DNA of 64,000 nt from positions 62,190 to 126,189 of the forward strand of contig NZ_CP012600.1 in the NCBI RefSeq assembly GCF_001278705.1, in the 5' to 3' direction. The notes under the pieces are model-generated. The model had not been told where the DNA came from. It searched no databases and worked only from the letters and a program-made list of their open reading frames with translations. Source of the DNA: Bacillus gobiensis. Lineage in GTDB: Bacteria > Bacillota > Bacilli > Bacillales > Bacillaceae. The first letter of the stretch is position 1; each line of letters begins with the position of its first letter. Positions 9,079 through 17,276 of this stretch are shown here, piece by piece. The translations under genes and the position numbers were made by a program.

Positions 9079-9915
9079 GTGAAAAGATTAACCCTGTCAA
9101 TCAAGTATACTTTCATGGCGGCATTAGCCTTAATTGCTCTTGTCCCAATCTTGTGGATGGTATTGGGATCGTTCAGAAGCTATCAGGAAATTTTTCAATA
9201 TGCGACAAGCCTGAACATCCATTTGCTGCTACCAGTAGAATGGACTTTGCAAAATTATATCGACGTTATCTTTGATGAACAGAATCCAATCTTTTTGTTC
9301 ATAGGCAATACCTTATTTGTTACGATCATTGTGACGATCCTCGTTCTTTTCATAAACTCTATGGCTGCATTCGCATTTGCAAAGCTGGAGTTCCCGTTTA
9401 AAAATGTGATCTTTGTATGCTTTATGTCCGCCATGATCATCCCAGGCGAAGTGACATTGGTCCCCAACTATTTATTAATGAACGACTTGGGATGGGTAAA
9501 CGATTATAAGGCACTCATATTTCCATCCTTAGTGCACGTTTTTGGGATCTTTCTATTGAGGCAGTTTTTTTCTGAAATACCAAAAGACATGATCGAGGCA
9601 GCAAGATTGGATGGCGCATCTTGGTTCAGAATTTACTGGAACATTATTTTGCCATCGGCAGTACCGGCACTTATTACGTTGGGGATCATAACCTTTTTAG
9701 CGAACTGGGATGCTTATTTCTGGCCGTTAATCGTCATTAATGATGAACCGAAACAGCTTATTCAAGTCGCAATTGCCAACTATTCTTCTTTAGCTGGAAA
9801 TGAATGGGCAAAAATCCTGGCGGCGAATACGATAAGTACAATTCCAATCATCATTGCGTTTCTTTTCCTGCAAAAATACTATATTCGCGGCATTTCGATG
9901 ACAGGGATGAAGTAA
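9079..9915 (+). CDS. Sugar ABC transporter permease (MalG/UgpE type)
   Basis: Second channel subunit of the importer. GTG 9079 is preferred because AAAAAGGGTGAT precedes it at proper distance; ATG 9073 is too close to that site. Six predicted helices, first MAALALIALVPILWMVLGSF. The EAA loop reads IEAARLDGASWFRIYWNIILP, and the C-terminus RGISMTGMK ends as MalG-type permeases do. Length 278 aa. It is the last gene before a strong terminator, so the operon holds no ATPase gene. Confidence 0.9.
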   Translation: MKRLTLSIKYTFMAALALIALVPILWMVLGSFRSYQEIFQYATSLNIHLLLPVEWTLQNYIDVIFDEQNPIFLFIGNTLFVTIIVTILVLFINSMAAFAFAKLEFPFKNVIFVCFMSAMIIPGEVTLVPNYLLMNDLGWVNDYKALIFPSLVHVFGIFLLRQFFSEIPKDMIEAARLDGASWFRIYWNIILPSAVPALITLGIITFLANWDAYFWPLIVINDEPKQLIQVAIANYSSLAGNEWAKILAANTISTIPIIIAFLFLQKYYIRGISMTGMK

Positions 9916-9925
9916 GAAAAAAACA

Positions 9926-9955
9926 GCAGGTGCCTCCCAGCGGCGCCTGCTTTTT
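9926..9955 (+). terminator. Terminator of the sugar ABC operon
   Basis: Arms GCAGGTGCC and GGCGCCTGC (one G-T pair) with a 7-base loop, followed by TTTTT. It begins 11 bases after the last permease stop. Confidence 0.85.
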
Positions 9956-9960
9956 GTTTA

Positions 9961-10335
9961 TTAGAAACCGTCTTCCGCTGTAAATTGGATGTTCAGCCTG
10001 TTTTCCACTGCACGCAGCCTCTGGTTCAAACGGTTTAAGCGTCGTGTTTGACGTTCGTCACTTTGATTGAGACGGTTAATTTCCTGGTTTATGCGGTTGA
10101 TTTCCCGATTTAAACGATTGACTTCCCGACTCAGCCGGGTAATCTCTCTGACTTGCTCTTCATTTTGTCTTTCAAGCGTCCTGACTCTTCTTTCTAAAGT
10201 CTGAAATTGAGGGATTTGTATTTGTCTCGCATACTCATCATCTTCATACTGTTGTGCATAGGGATTGTAATAATAAGGCGCATATGGATCCGGCTGTTGC
10301 GGAACATATCCGGGATTAAAATAATATGGGTTCAT
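9961..10335 (-). CDS. Pro/Tyr-rich coiled-coil protein, possibly a spore-surface protein
   Basis: Family not recognised. The first 40 residues are rich in Pro, Tyr and Asn (NPYYFNPGYVPQQPDPYAPY), the sort of low-complexity head seen in Bacillus spore coat and exosporium-associated proteins. Residues about 45-115 form a long coiled coil with repeated RLNREINRINQEINRL heptads. No signal peptide or membrane helix. ATG with AGGAG 10 bases upstream. It is convergent with the sugar ABC operon and shares its terminator region. Spore localisation is inferred from composition only. Confidence 0.7.
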   Translation of the reverse strand: MNPYYFNPGYVPQQPDPYAPYYYNPYAQQYEDDEYARQIQIPQFQTLERRVRTLERQNEEQVREITRLSREVNRLNREINRINQEINRLNQSDERQTRRLNRLNQRLRAVENRLNIQFTAEDGF

Positions 10336-10609
10336 TTGGACAGCACTCCTATTCTTTCGGGATAAATACCCTATAACTTATGAAAGGATAGGCAAAATGA
10401 CAGGGCGATAACCTAGAGACAACCTTTTTCTTGTAATGAAAGGATCAAGAATTTACACATCTTAAACTAAGACTAGTATGTTGTGAAATATTTCCATGCT
10501 GTTTGTATTCCTTTTTCTTTGTGCAAACAGTACATCTTTTTTATAACCGGTCGGTACTACTTTATTTCAAACCCGCAATGAGGAAGCGTTTTTTGATGTT
10601 GGATAAATA

Positions 10610-10644
10610 ATGAGCGCCCTGAAAGATCCTCTCAGGGCGCTCAT
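10610..10644. terminator. Perfect 13-bp inverted repeat
   Basis: ATGAGCGCCCTGA and TCAGGGCGCTCAT pair perfectly around a 9-base loop. T-tracts on both sides are weak, so termination strength is uncertain. It lies 9 bases past the end of the small reverse frame at 10653-10808, as a terminator of that transcript would. Confidence 0.55.
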
Positions 10645-10652
10645 TTATCTTA

Positions 10653-10808
10653 CTAATTAGATCTTTCTTGCCCACGGATTTTGGCATCAAACAGTCCCCG
10701 CTTGTTTGCGGTGTCTCGAACTGCTTTCCGATCTCCAAATTCACGAGACGTTCACTGGGTTTCCTTCTGTATCACATACTGGCGCAGAAGTTCTTCGAGA
10801 CTAGCCAT
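10653..10808 (-). pseudogene. Possible small gene interrupted by an in-frame TGA
   Basis: Reading from ATG 10808, which has GAAAGGA just upstream, the frame gives MASLEELLRQYVIQKETQ, a TGA at 10752-10754, then 32 more codons (TSREFGDRKAVRDTANKR onward) to TAG. Good ribosome site, charged protein-like composition on both sides of the stop and a hairpin directly after suggest a real small gene of about 50 codons broken by one nonsense change. I do not recognise the family. The remaining sequence of the 10336-10939 gap shows nothing I can assign. Confidence 0.3.
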
Positions 10809-10939
10809 TTTTTCCTTTCTCGTTTCCTCGTGGCTTGCTGATAAGAACTAATGTAACAGAGGTTTTAGAGAATTAAGCTCAAATATGTATATCATTTTTT
10901 GTCCGTCCATATTCATTCAATAAAATCGTTACCGTATGT

Positions 10940-11449
10940 TCATCTTATCAATGATTCTCTCGAATTCTTCCTCAATTGCTTTATCCGGGAAGAACGTTTT
11001 GGCAGGATATATGCGCTCATTGAGCTAAGAAATAGAAAATAATAATCATCATTTTCCTCCACTCTTTCTATGCCAGACCAACTAGTCTTTCTTTCTCCAG
11101 CGCTGTTTTTTTCAATTAATCCATCTTCACTCGGGATAAACACATGTTGGCCTAATAAATTATCGTTACTTCCCTCATTAAGAGCTTTTAATAATCGCTT
11201 TTTAATATAGGCAAAAAAGTATTTTGGATAAAATGCCATCCATACTATCGAAACAAGCACAAAGGTGATGAAAAAACCAATTAGAAATTCTCTCGTCATC
11301 CAGAAAAGAACAAATGGAAGAACTAAAAAGATAATGGGTGTAAGAAAGCGTTGCATGAATAAAGATTGTTTTATCATTTTCGAATGCTTCATATAGTGTA
11401 GATTAAAGGCTAAATAATCATCCTTTGTCAATTCATATTTGAGTTCCAT
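10940..11449 (-). CDS. YcxB-like membrane protein, C-terminus altered by a frameshift
   Basis: Resembles YcxB-family proteins of unknown function. Two adjacent membrane helices (about 33-75: TPIIFLVLPFVLFWMT, FFITFVLVSIVWMAFYP) are followed by a cytoplasmic beta-rich domain with EDGLIEKNSAGERKTSWSGI and YYFLFLSSMSAYILPKR. After PK the frame gives an unlikely basic tail and stops at 10940. Adding one A to the four-A run (10997-11000 as T on the plus strand) restores TFFPDKAIEEEFERIIDKMN and a stop at 10929-10931, the ending expected for the family. So this copy has lost one base, or the assembly has an error. ATG 11449 has a long G-run ribosome site upstream. Confidence 0.7.
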   Translation of the reverse strand: MELKYELTKDDYLAFNLHYMKHSKMIKQSLFMQRFLTPIIFLVLPFVLFWMTREFLIGFFITFVLVSIVWMAFYPKYFFAYIKKRLLKALNEGSNDNLLGQHVFIPSEDGLIEKNSAGERKTSWSGIERVEENDDYYFLFLSSMSAYILPKRSSRIKQLRKNSRESLIR

Positions 11450-11542
11450 TCTGTTCCCCCCCTATATCTATGTATCTATAAAAAACAATAATGAAAGTTT
11501 ATCACATTTCTATTTCCAATAAAATCCATCCTTTCATATTTG

Positions 11543-11675
11543 TTATATGGTTAATTTGTTTGGCTTACCTTCTCTGAAATCCTTACGCCGCTTAGCAATC
11601 GCTTTTCCTTCCTGGGTATTTTCGACAATCATATCCCTTTGTAAAATCTGCAAAAGCACTCATAAAAGGTATGTA
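11543..11675 (-). pseudogene. Remnant of a serine resolvase/invertase gene
   Basis: On the minus strand one frame reads [20 protein letters not shown] followed by [11 protein letters not shown] and a stop at 11543. This matches the end of the catalytic domain and the linker of Tn552-type resolvases ([16 protein letters not shown]..., FREGRPKK). Just upstream another frame reads FMSAFA, the next-preceding conserved block, so a frameshift separates them. Neither the N-terminal catalytic half nor the C-terminal helix-turn-helix was found. The rest of the 11450-11806 gap is AT-rich; no SacY-type antiterminator hairpin before sacB was recognised. Confidence 0.6.
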
Positions 11676-11806
11676 TCCTCAAACTACGCTCCAATTCAGT
11701 ACCCTGTTTTAACGTGCTTTTTTATCTTGCGTTTAAAGAGTCAAATTCATCACATACTAAAATGAAGGTAAAAACATACTAATACATAAAAAAAGCGAGG
11801 TTCATC

Positions 11807-13354
11807 ATGAAAAAAAGATTACCTGCTATCCTGTTAATTATGCTTTTAGTAGCATTAACAGCAGCATGCGGCAACGCAGATAACTCAGCAGAAAAAATGG
11901 GAAATAACAATGATGGGGACTTAGGGACGTCAGTGAAAGATATAGGTATGAAAAAAGATCAGGGTGTGAAAGAAGAGGACAGCAGAGATTTCAATGAAAG
12001 CTATGGAGTATCTCATATCACGCGTTCCCATATGCTTCAAATTCCTCAGCAGCATGACGATGCACGTTTTGAGGTACCGCAATTCAATCCCAATTCAATC
12101 ATAAACATCCCAACTGCCCAAGGATATGATAAAAATGGCAATATTACAGAGTTAGATGTATGGGATAGCTGGCCGCTACAAAATGCTGATGGCACAGTAG
12201 CAGAATACAAAGGATACCACCTTTTATTTACATTGGCTGAAAATCCTAAAGATAAAAAAGAGGAAGCTTTTATTTACCTTTTCTATAAAAAAGCTGATAA
12301 AAACTCTTTAAACAGCTGGAAAAATGCCGGCCGAGTATTTGACGATGCTGATAAATTCAAAGAAAATGATCCGATTCTAAAATATCAAACGCAAGAGTGG
12401 TCTGGTTCCGCAACGTTAACATCTGCTGGCGAACTACGCTTATTCTATACTGATTTCTCCGGAACTCTGGAAGATGGAGGTACCGGATACGGTAAACAAA
12501 CGTTAACTACTGCTCAAGTGAATGTGTCAGAACCATCTGCCGGCACGATCCAAGTTGACGGCGTAGAAGATCACAAATCGATCTATGATGGCGGAGAAGG
12601 TAAAATTTATCAGAATGTTCAAGGGTTTATCAATGCGGGTGCATATAATTCAGGCGATAACCATACGCTCAGAGACCCTCATTATATTGAAGATAAAGGC
12701 CATAAATATCTAGTGTTTGAAGCAAATACTGGAACAGAATACGGTTATCAAGGTGAGGAGCAACTTTTCAACCAAGCATACTATGGAATGAAAAAAGATG
12801 AGTTCCAAGCTGAAAAGAAAAAATTGCTTCAAAGCGATAAAAAACGCACTGCTAAAATGGCCAATGGAGCAATAGGTATTATTGAAATTAACAGCGATTA
12901 TACGTTAAAAAGAGAAATGAAACCATTAATTACTTCGAATACAATCACTGATGAAATCGAACGTGCAAACGTCTTCCGAAAGAATGGCAAATGGTATTTG
13001 TTCACAAGCTCAAGAGGAATTAAAATGACCATTGATGGTATCGATAAAAATGACATTTACATGTTAGGTTACGTATCCAGTTCTCTAACTGGTAAATACA
13101 AGCCATTAAATAACACTGGAATCGTCTTGCACCATGATCTTGCCAAAAACGATGTGACATTTAATTACGCTCACTTTGTTATTCCACAAAAGTCAGGTAA
13201 TACTTTCGTGGTAACACATTACATGACAAACAAAGGTCTGTTTAAATACCGTCATTCTACTTTTGGACCAAGCTTCTTGCTGAACATTAAAGGTTCAAAA
13301 ACGTCTATCGTAAAAGACGGCATCTTAGCGCAAGGTCAATTAACGGTTGAATAA
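11807..13354 (+). CDS. sacB: Levansucrase (GH68) with lipoprotein signal
   Basis: Splits sucrose and transfers fructose to build levan, or hydrolyses it. GH68 signatures: nucleophile Asp120 in DVWDSWPLQN, Asp290 in LRDPHY (transition-state stabiliser) and Glu385 in DEIERANVF (acid/base), corresponding to Asp86, Asp247 and Glu342 of Bacillus subtilis SacB. EWSGSAT and HTLRDP are also intact, and the C-terminus ends ILAQGQLTVE. Unlike the classical secreted SacB, the signal peptide ends in lipobox ALTAAC (Cys21), followed by a roughly 40-residue polar linker, so the enzyme should be anchored on the outer membrane face. ATG with AAGCGAGG upstream. It neighbours the GH32 enzyme and importer, giving a levan make-and-use set. 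Confidence 0.95.
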   Translation: MKKRLPAILLIMLLVALTAACGNADNSAEKMGNNNDGDLGTSVKDIGMKKDQGVKEEDSRDFNESYGVSHITRSHMLQIPQQHDDARFEVPQFNPNSIINIPTAQGYDKNGNITELDVWDSWPLQNADGTVAEYKGYHLLFTLAENPKDKKEEAFIYLFYKKADKNSLNSWKNAGRVFDDADKFKENDPILKYQTQEWSGSATLTSAGELRLFYTDFSGTLEDGGTGYGKQTLTTAQVNVSEPSAGTIQVDGVEDHKSIYDGGEGKIYQNVQGFINAGAYNSGDNHTLRDPHYIEDKGHKYLVFEANTGTEYGYQGEEQLFNQAYYGMKKDEFQAEKKKLLQSDKKRTAKMANGAIGIIEINSDYTLKREMKPLITSNTITDEIERANVFRKNGKWYLFTSSRGIKMTIDGIDKNDIYMLGYVSSSLTGKYKPLNNTGIVLHHDLAKNDVTFNYAHFVIPQKSGNTFVVTHYMTNKGLFKYRHSTFGPSFLLNIKGSKTSIVKDGILAQGQLTVE

Positions 13355-13593
13355 AGCTAGTGCCTATTTCCTTTCAAAATGTGACTTAGTGGGGGAGGCT
13401 TAAGAACCATAAGGTCAGTGGTTCTCCGGGCACATCAGCAATTACGGCAGGTTATCGTTACACGCGGGTATGCGGTGTTTCTATCATACGGTGGGTGTCT
13501 GCAGCCTTTTCTAACGGAAGGACTTTCGAACAACAGGTTTGATTTTCTCTTCGATTCTTGAGAAGCAGAATGATATATGAAACATTCACGCTG
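13355..13593. other. Unassigned stretch downstream of sacB, with a small hairpin
   Basis: No convincing gene on either strand. A 7-bp stem (AGAACCA at 13403-13409 with TGGTTCT at 13419-13425) follows a G-rich run. Short protein-like frames exist (GTSAITAGYRYTRVCG is one) but have no start signals. It may be decayed mobile or coding DNA; I cannot identify it. Confidence 0.3.
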
Positions 13594-13630
13594 AAAATGA
13601 CCATGTGGAGTCACACATGGTCATTTTTCT
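13594..13630. terminator. Bidirectional terminator between sacB and the AraC gene
   Basis: A perfect 14-bp stem, AAAATGACCATGTG and CACATGGTCATTTT, with a 6-base loop and flanking A and T runs. It lies 240 bp past sacB and 100 bp past the stop of the reverse AraC gene, so it can serve both. Confidence 0.8.
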
Positions 13631-13728
13631 TGTTTTGACAAAGATCGAGTCAAATTGAACTCCGATTGATTGTTCATCGATTCCACAAATTCCTAATGGA
13701 TTCCCGCTAATATCCCGATTTTTTTCAA

Positions 13729-14607
13729 TTACTCATCCTCGATACCAGTCTTCTTTCTGCTGAATATTTTTCGATATTCGATCGGAGATATGCCTTCAAT
13801 CTGCTTAAAGAGCTTTGAAAAATAAGTGGGATCTTCCATTCCGATCATTTCAGCAATAACGCCCATTTTCTCATTCGTGGAAGCCAGCAGGCGCTTTGCT
13901 TCTGTCATTCTTACTCTGTTCGTGTACTGACCCGGGGTGACGCCGAGCACTTGCTGCATACAGCGTGATACATAATCTTGATTGTAATGCAACGCAATCG
14001 AAAGGTTCACCGCAGTAATTTTTTCTTTGTAATGCTTTTGCAAATATCGGGCAGCTTCCCAAGCGACGCGTTCTTTGGCCGAGGGAATTTGAAACGCTTC
14101 CTTTTGCAGGTGCAGCAGGAGCTCCTCGAACAAAATTTGTTTCCGCAACGGCAGATCGGAGTTTTCGGTTGAATAATTAATTAAGCTTTCAAAATGATTT
14201 TCCAAAAATTGCGTCTGTTGTACCTTGCCTTTTCGCGGTAAAGACATGTGAAAATTAGCGGGCTCCTCATAGCTGCCTTTTTCGTATTGAAGCTCAGCCC
14301 AGTTATTTCCTCCTGTCTCTGCAAACTCATAATTCGATTCGTGAAAATGGAGCCAATAATAATCAGTGTCCTCTTCGCAGCTTTTTGTCCCGTAGTGCTC
14401 CAGCTCTGGAGAAAGCAATATGTATTCACCACTTTTTACGGAAAACGACTTTTCATTTTCTGTGATATATAACGTTCCTTTTTTTACATACAAAAGATCG
14501 AACACAGTGAAAGTCCGCCTGGCATGCATTTCCCCTTTTTTGAAAACTCCTTCTCCGGCAGCGATAAAGACCGGAAAGGGAGGGACCTCAAACATCACTC
14601 GAGCCAT
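13729..14607 (-). CDS. AraC-family regulator with N-terminal cupin domain
   Basis: Transcription factor with an N-terminal sensory cupin (YVKKGTLYITENEKSFSV, YILLSPELEHYG) and a C-terminal AraC double helix-turn-helix (from about residue 195: AARYLQKHYKEKITAVNLSI; later IGMEDPTYFSKLFKQIEGIS). The start at 14607 (MARVMFEV) is chosen because GAGAGGA is 8 bases upstream; an ATG 9 bases earlier overlaps that site. Length of 292 aa is typical. It is transcribed away from the MATE exporter gene that begins 122 bp off, so the exporter is a plausible target; its ligand is unknown. Confidence 0.87.
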   Translation of the reverse strand: MARVMFEVPPFPVFIAAGEGVFKKGEMHARRTFTVFDLLYVKKGTLYITENEKSFSVKSGEYILLSPELEHYGTKSCEEDTDYYWLHFHESNYEFAETGGNNWAELQYEKGSYEEPANFHMSLPRKGKVQQTQFLENHFESLINYSTENSDLPLRKQILFEELLLHLQKEAFQIPSAKERVAWEAARYLQKHYKEKITAVNLSIALHYNQDYVSRCMQQVLGVTPGQYTNRVRMTEAKRLLASTNEKMGVIAEMIGMEDPTYFSKLFKQIEGISPIEYRKIFSRKKTGIEDE

Positions 14608-14728
14608 AGGTGTCATCCTCTCTCTATAAGTCGGATTATTGCAAGAAGTTTCGGCTTTTTCCCTTTTTATTATAAGGAAACGGAGGTACACTTTTAAACG
14701 TTGATTTTATTTTGAAAGGGGCAGGGCT

Positions 14729-16096
14729 ATGAAACAAGCTGTCTTAAAACCTACCGCGGTCACACAAACTTCTGAAAAAAACCTCTCATTATTTTCGCTG
14801 ACTTGGCCGATTTTTATTGAGGTTTCATTATATATGTTTATGGGAAATGCCGATACGTTGATGCTCAGCCAATACTCTGATAATAGCGTCGCAGCAGTTG
14901 GAGTGAGCAATCAAATTCTAAATTTATTAATTGTGATGTTCAGCTTTATTGCCACGGGTACAACAATTATTATTTCTCAATTTTTAGGCTCTAAGCAAAA
15001 GAAAGAAGCAATGGAGGTTGCTTACGTTTCTATCGGCGCCAATTTTGTGATTAGCTTTGTCATAAGCGCCGCTGTGTTTTTAGCGGCTGTTCCGTTGTTA
15101 AATATGATGGGGTTATCAGGCGAACTGATACCTGATGCGAAAGTGTTTTTGGAAATTGTCGGCGGCTTGTCATTTATCCAAGCCTTAATTATGACATATA
15201 GTGCGATATTGAAAAGCTATGGTTATACGAAAGATACGATGTATGTCACGATCGGAATGAATGTATTAAATATCATTGGAAACTATTTTTTTATTTTTGG
15301 ACCATTCGGATTTCCTGTTCTTGGTGTAACAGGTGTTGCGATATCAACCTCAGTCGCAAGAATTATTGGTTTAGCAGTCATGATAATCATCGTTAAAAAG
15401 CGGATAAACCTATCGCTTTCATTGAAAAAAGTATTTCATGTGCATAAAGAACATCTGCGCAAGCTGGTGAAGATCGGAATTCCTTCTGCCGGTGAACAGC
15501 TTTCTTATAATGGATCGCAAATGATTGTTACGTATTTTATTGCAATCTTGGGCGCCCAGGCGTTGACAACAAAGGTGTACACTCAAAATATTATGATGTT
15601 CATCATTTTGTTTGGTACGGCGATTAGCCAAGGAACGCAAATTTTAATCAGCCGCAATATCGGTGCAAAACAGTTTGACGAGGCATATGAGCGCTGTATG
15701 AAAAGCTTATATTGGGCGATCGGAATCGCTGCTGGAACCTCGATTATCATTTCAATTTTTTCAAAGCAGGTGGTCGGGATCTTCAGCCAAAACCCTGAGA
15801 TCATAGCCACAGCGAGCATGCTGATCGTAATGACCATTATTCTTGAACCAGGACGATCATTCAATGTTGTCATTATCAACTCATTGCGGGCAGCAGGTGA
15901 TGCGAAATTTCCAGTCTATATGGCGATGCTCTCCATGTGGGGCATAGGACTCCCGATTGCTTATCTGCTCGGTATCCACCTCGGATACGGACTCGCGGGC
16001 ATCTGGATCTCTTTTATCGTGGATGAATGGTTCAGAGGAATATTAATGTACAGAAGATGGCGTTCACGTATTTGGATCAAAAAAGGAATGGCGTAA
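14729..16096 (+). CDS. MATE-family multidrug/metabolite exporter
   Basis: Cation-coupled exporter with 12 predicted membrane helices in two six-helix halves; the first begins SLTWPIFIEVSLYMFMGNAD. Features typical of MATE proteins include DTLMLSQYSDNSVAAVGVSNQ in helix 1-2 and the loop GAKQFDEAYERCMKSLYWA in the second half. Length of 455 aa is standard. ATG with GAAAGGGG 8 bases upstream. It is divergent from the AraC-cupin regulator at 13729-14607 and ends at a shared terminator. Substrate not predictable. Confidence 0.9.
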   Translation: MKQAVLKPTAVTQTSEKNLSLFSLTWPIFIEVSLYMFMGNADTLMLSQYSDNSVAAVGVSNQILNLLIVMFSFIATGTTIIISQFLGSKQKKEAMEVAYVSIGANFVISFVISAAVFLAAVPLLNMMGLSGELIPDAKVFLEIVGGLSFIQALIMTYSAILKSYGYTKDTMYVTIGMNVLNIIGNYFFIFGPFGFPVLGVTGVAISTSVARIIGLAVMIIIVKKRINLSLSLKKVFHVHKEHLRKLVKIGIPSAGEQLSYNGSQMIVTYFIAILGAQALTTKVYTQNIMMFIILFGTAISQGTQILISRNIGAKQFDEAYERCMKSLYWAIGIAAGTSIIISIFSKQVVGIFSQNPEIIATASMLIVMTIILEPGRSFNVVIINSLRAAGDAKFPVYMAMLSMWGIGLPIAYLLGIHLGYGLAGIWISFIVDEWFRGILMYRRWRSRIWIKKGMA

Positions 16097-16110
16097 CCCT
16101 TTAGTAAATG

Positions 16111-16160
16111 GAGGCTGACTCAAAGAGGTCGTCATTTAAAGACCTTTTAAGTCAGCCTCA
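16111..16160. terminator. Bidirectional terminator, long hairpin
   Basis: GAGGCTGACT and AGTCAGCCTC form the outer stem, with AGAGGTC and GACCTTT pairing inside. It lies between the convergent MATE and AraC/GyrI-like genes. Confidence 0.75.
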
Positions 16161-16175
16161 ATCTTTAGACAATAT

Positions 16176-17048
16176 TTACTTTTTCAAAACGGGTATCCAT
16201 ATTTCGCTTTTAAAAGTCGGCGAAGTGACATCTTTATGCTCATTCCACAAAATTTCCGGTCCTTCTGTTTGTTCATAGTTTGAGGATGGAAACCATTCGG
16301 AATAGATGCGCCCCCATACATTTTGCAGCGTATCAGGGAATGGTCCGACTGCTTCGAATACTGCCCAAGTTGAGGAAGGAACTTCAAGCTGCGTGAGATG
16401 ATCCGGGCAATCCTTAGTTGTTGCAGCACCTATATAATGATCAAGCTCCCCTTTTTCCTCCATTCTGCCTTCAGAAAAATTCGTGGATGCACTAAGCAGT
16501 CCCAGCGGCTCGACATTAGAAAGCTTTTTAAGTAGATCGATCTTTTCATCATCTAAGCTTTCCCACATTGAGGCAATCTCCGGGTTAACTCCTTTGAAAA
16601 TGATCGGCACTCTTTTCTTAATACCAACGATGCGAAAAGCCTCTTTTTCTTCAATTCGATAGTTCATTTCGTTTCCTCCTTTAATCGTTAATTGGAAGGT
16701 CATTCGTGGATAAGCTTTTAGCGGCTGGCCAATATTTCTGGCTTCTGACGGTGTTATTCCGTGCAATCCTTGGAAAGCTCTTGTAAAAGAGTCCGGTGAG
16801 TTGTACCCATACTTAATCGCAACATCTATTATTTTTATCCTGCTAGTCGTAATCTCAAATGCTGCAAGAGTGAGGCGCCTCCGGCGGATGTACTCCGACA
16901 AAGTAACACCAGCAATGAACGAAAACATTCTTTTAAAATGATATTCCGAGCAAAAAGCCAATTTCGCAACTTCTTTAAAGTCAATATCATTCGTAAGATT
17001 TTCTTCAATATAGTTCAATGCTCCATTCATTTTTTCAAGCAAATCCAT
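16176..17048 (-). CDS. AraC-family regulator with GyrI-like effector domain (Rob/YdeE type)
   Basis: Regulator with an N-terminal AraC helix-turn-helix pair (about 1-110: [21 protein letters not shown], then [20 protein letters not shown]) and a C-terminal GyrI-like small-molecule binding domain (about 128-290: [20 protein letters not shown], ending EIWIPVLKK). The order matches Rob/YdeE-like proteins that sense small ligands. ATG with GGGAGGTC 6 bases upstream. Length 290 aa is complete. No neighbouring target gene is obvious, and its ligand is unknown. Confidence 0.88.
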   Translation of the reverse strand: MDLLEKMNGALNYIEENLTNDIDFKEVAKLAFCSEYHFKRMFSFIAGVTLSEYIRRRRLTLAAFEITTSRIKIIDVAIKYGYNSPDSFTRAFQGLHGITPSEARNIGQPLKAYPRMTFQLTIKGGNEMNYRIEEKEAFRIVGIKKRVPIIFKGVNPEIASMWESLDDEKIDLLKKLSNVEPLGLLSASTNFSEGRMEEKGELDHYIGAATTKDCPDHLTQLEVPSSTWAVFEAVGPFPDTLQNVWGRIYSEWFPSSNYEQTEGPEILWNEHKDVTSPTFKSEIWIPVLKK

Positions 17049-17276
17049 TTCTATGACCTCCCTTTCACGATTAGAATAACAGGAGTCGTTCGTATCTACC
17101 CGACATTTCGTGCACAGTTATGATGGGTATTTCATTACTATAGAAAATATTATACAACCTGAATAGATAATCTACATAAGGTTAACTATAGACGCCTGTT
17201 CGCAATGAAAAGTATGATTTATAATAGATTAAGAGAAAGATTGTTATCGGAGAAATTAAGAAAAGAAGGTGATGAA

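Noticed and set aside
11450-11806. SacY/SacT-type antiterminator (RAT) leader before sacB
   Set aside because: I looked for the conserved RAT hairpin and a terminator overlapping it and did not find either; sacB may be controlled differently.
13381-13593. Decayed IS605-type element or TnpB guide RNA
   Set aside because: The G-rich run and small hairpin are suggestive, but no TnpA/TnpB reading frame or element end was recognised.
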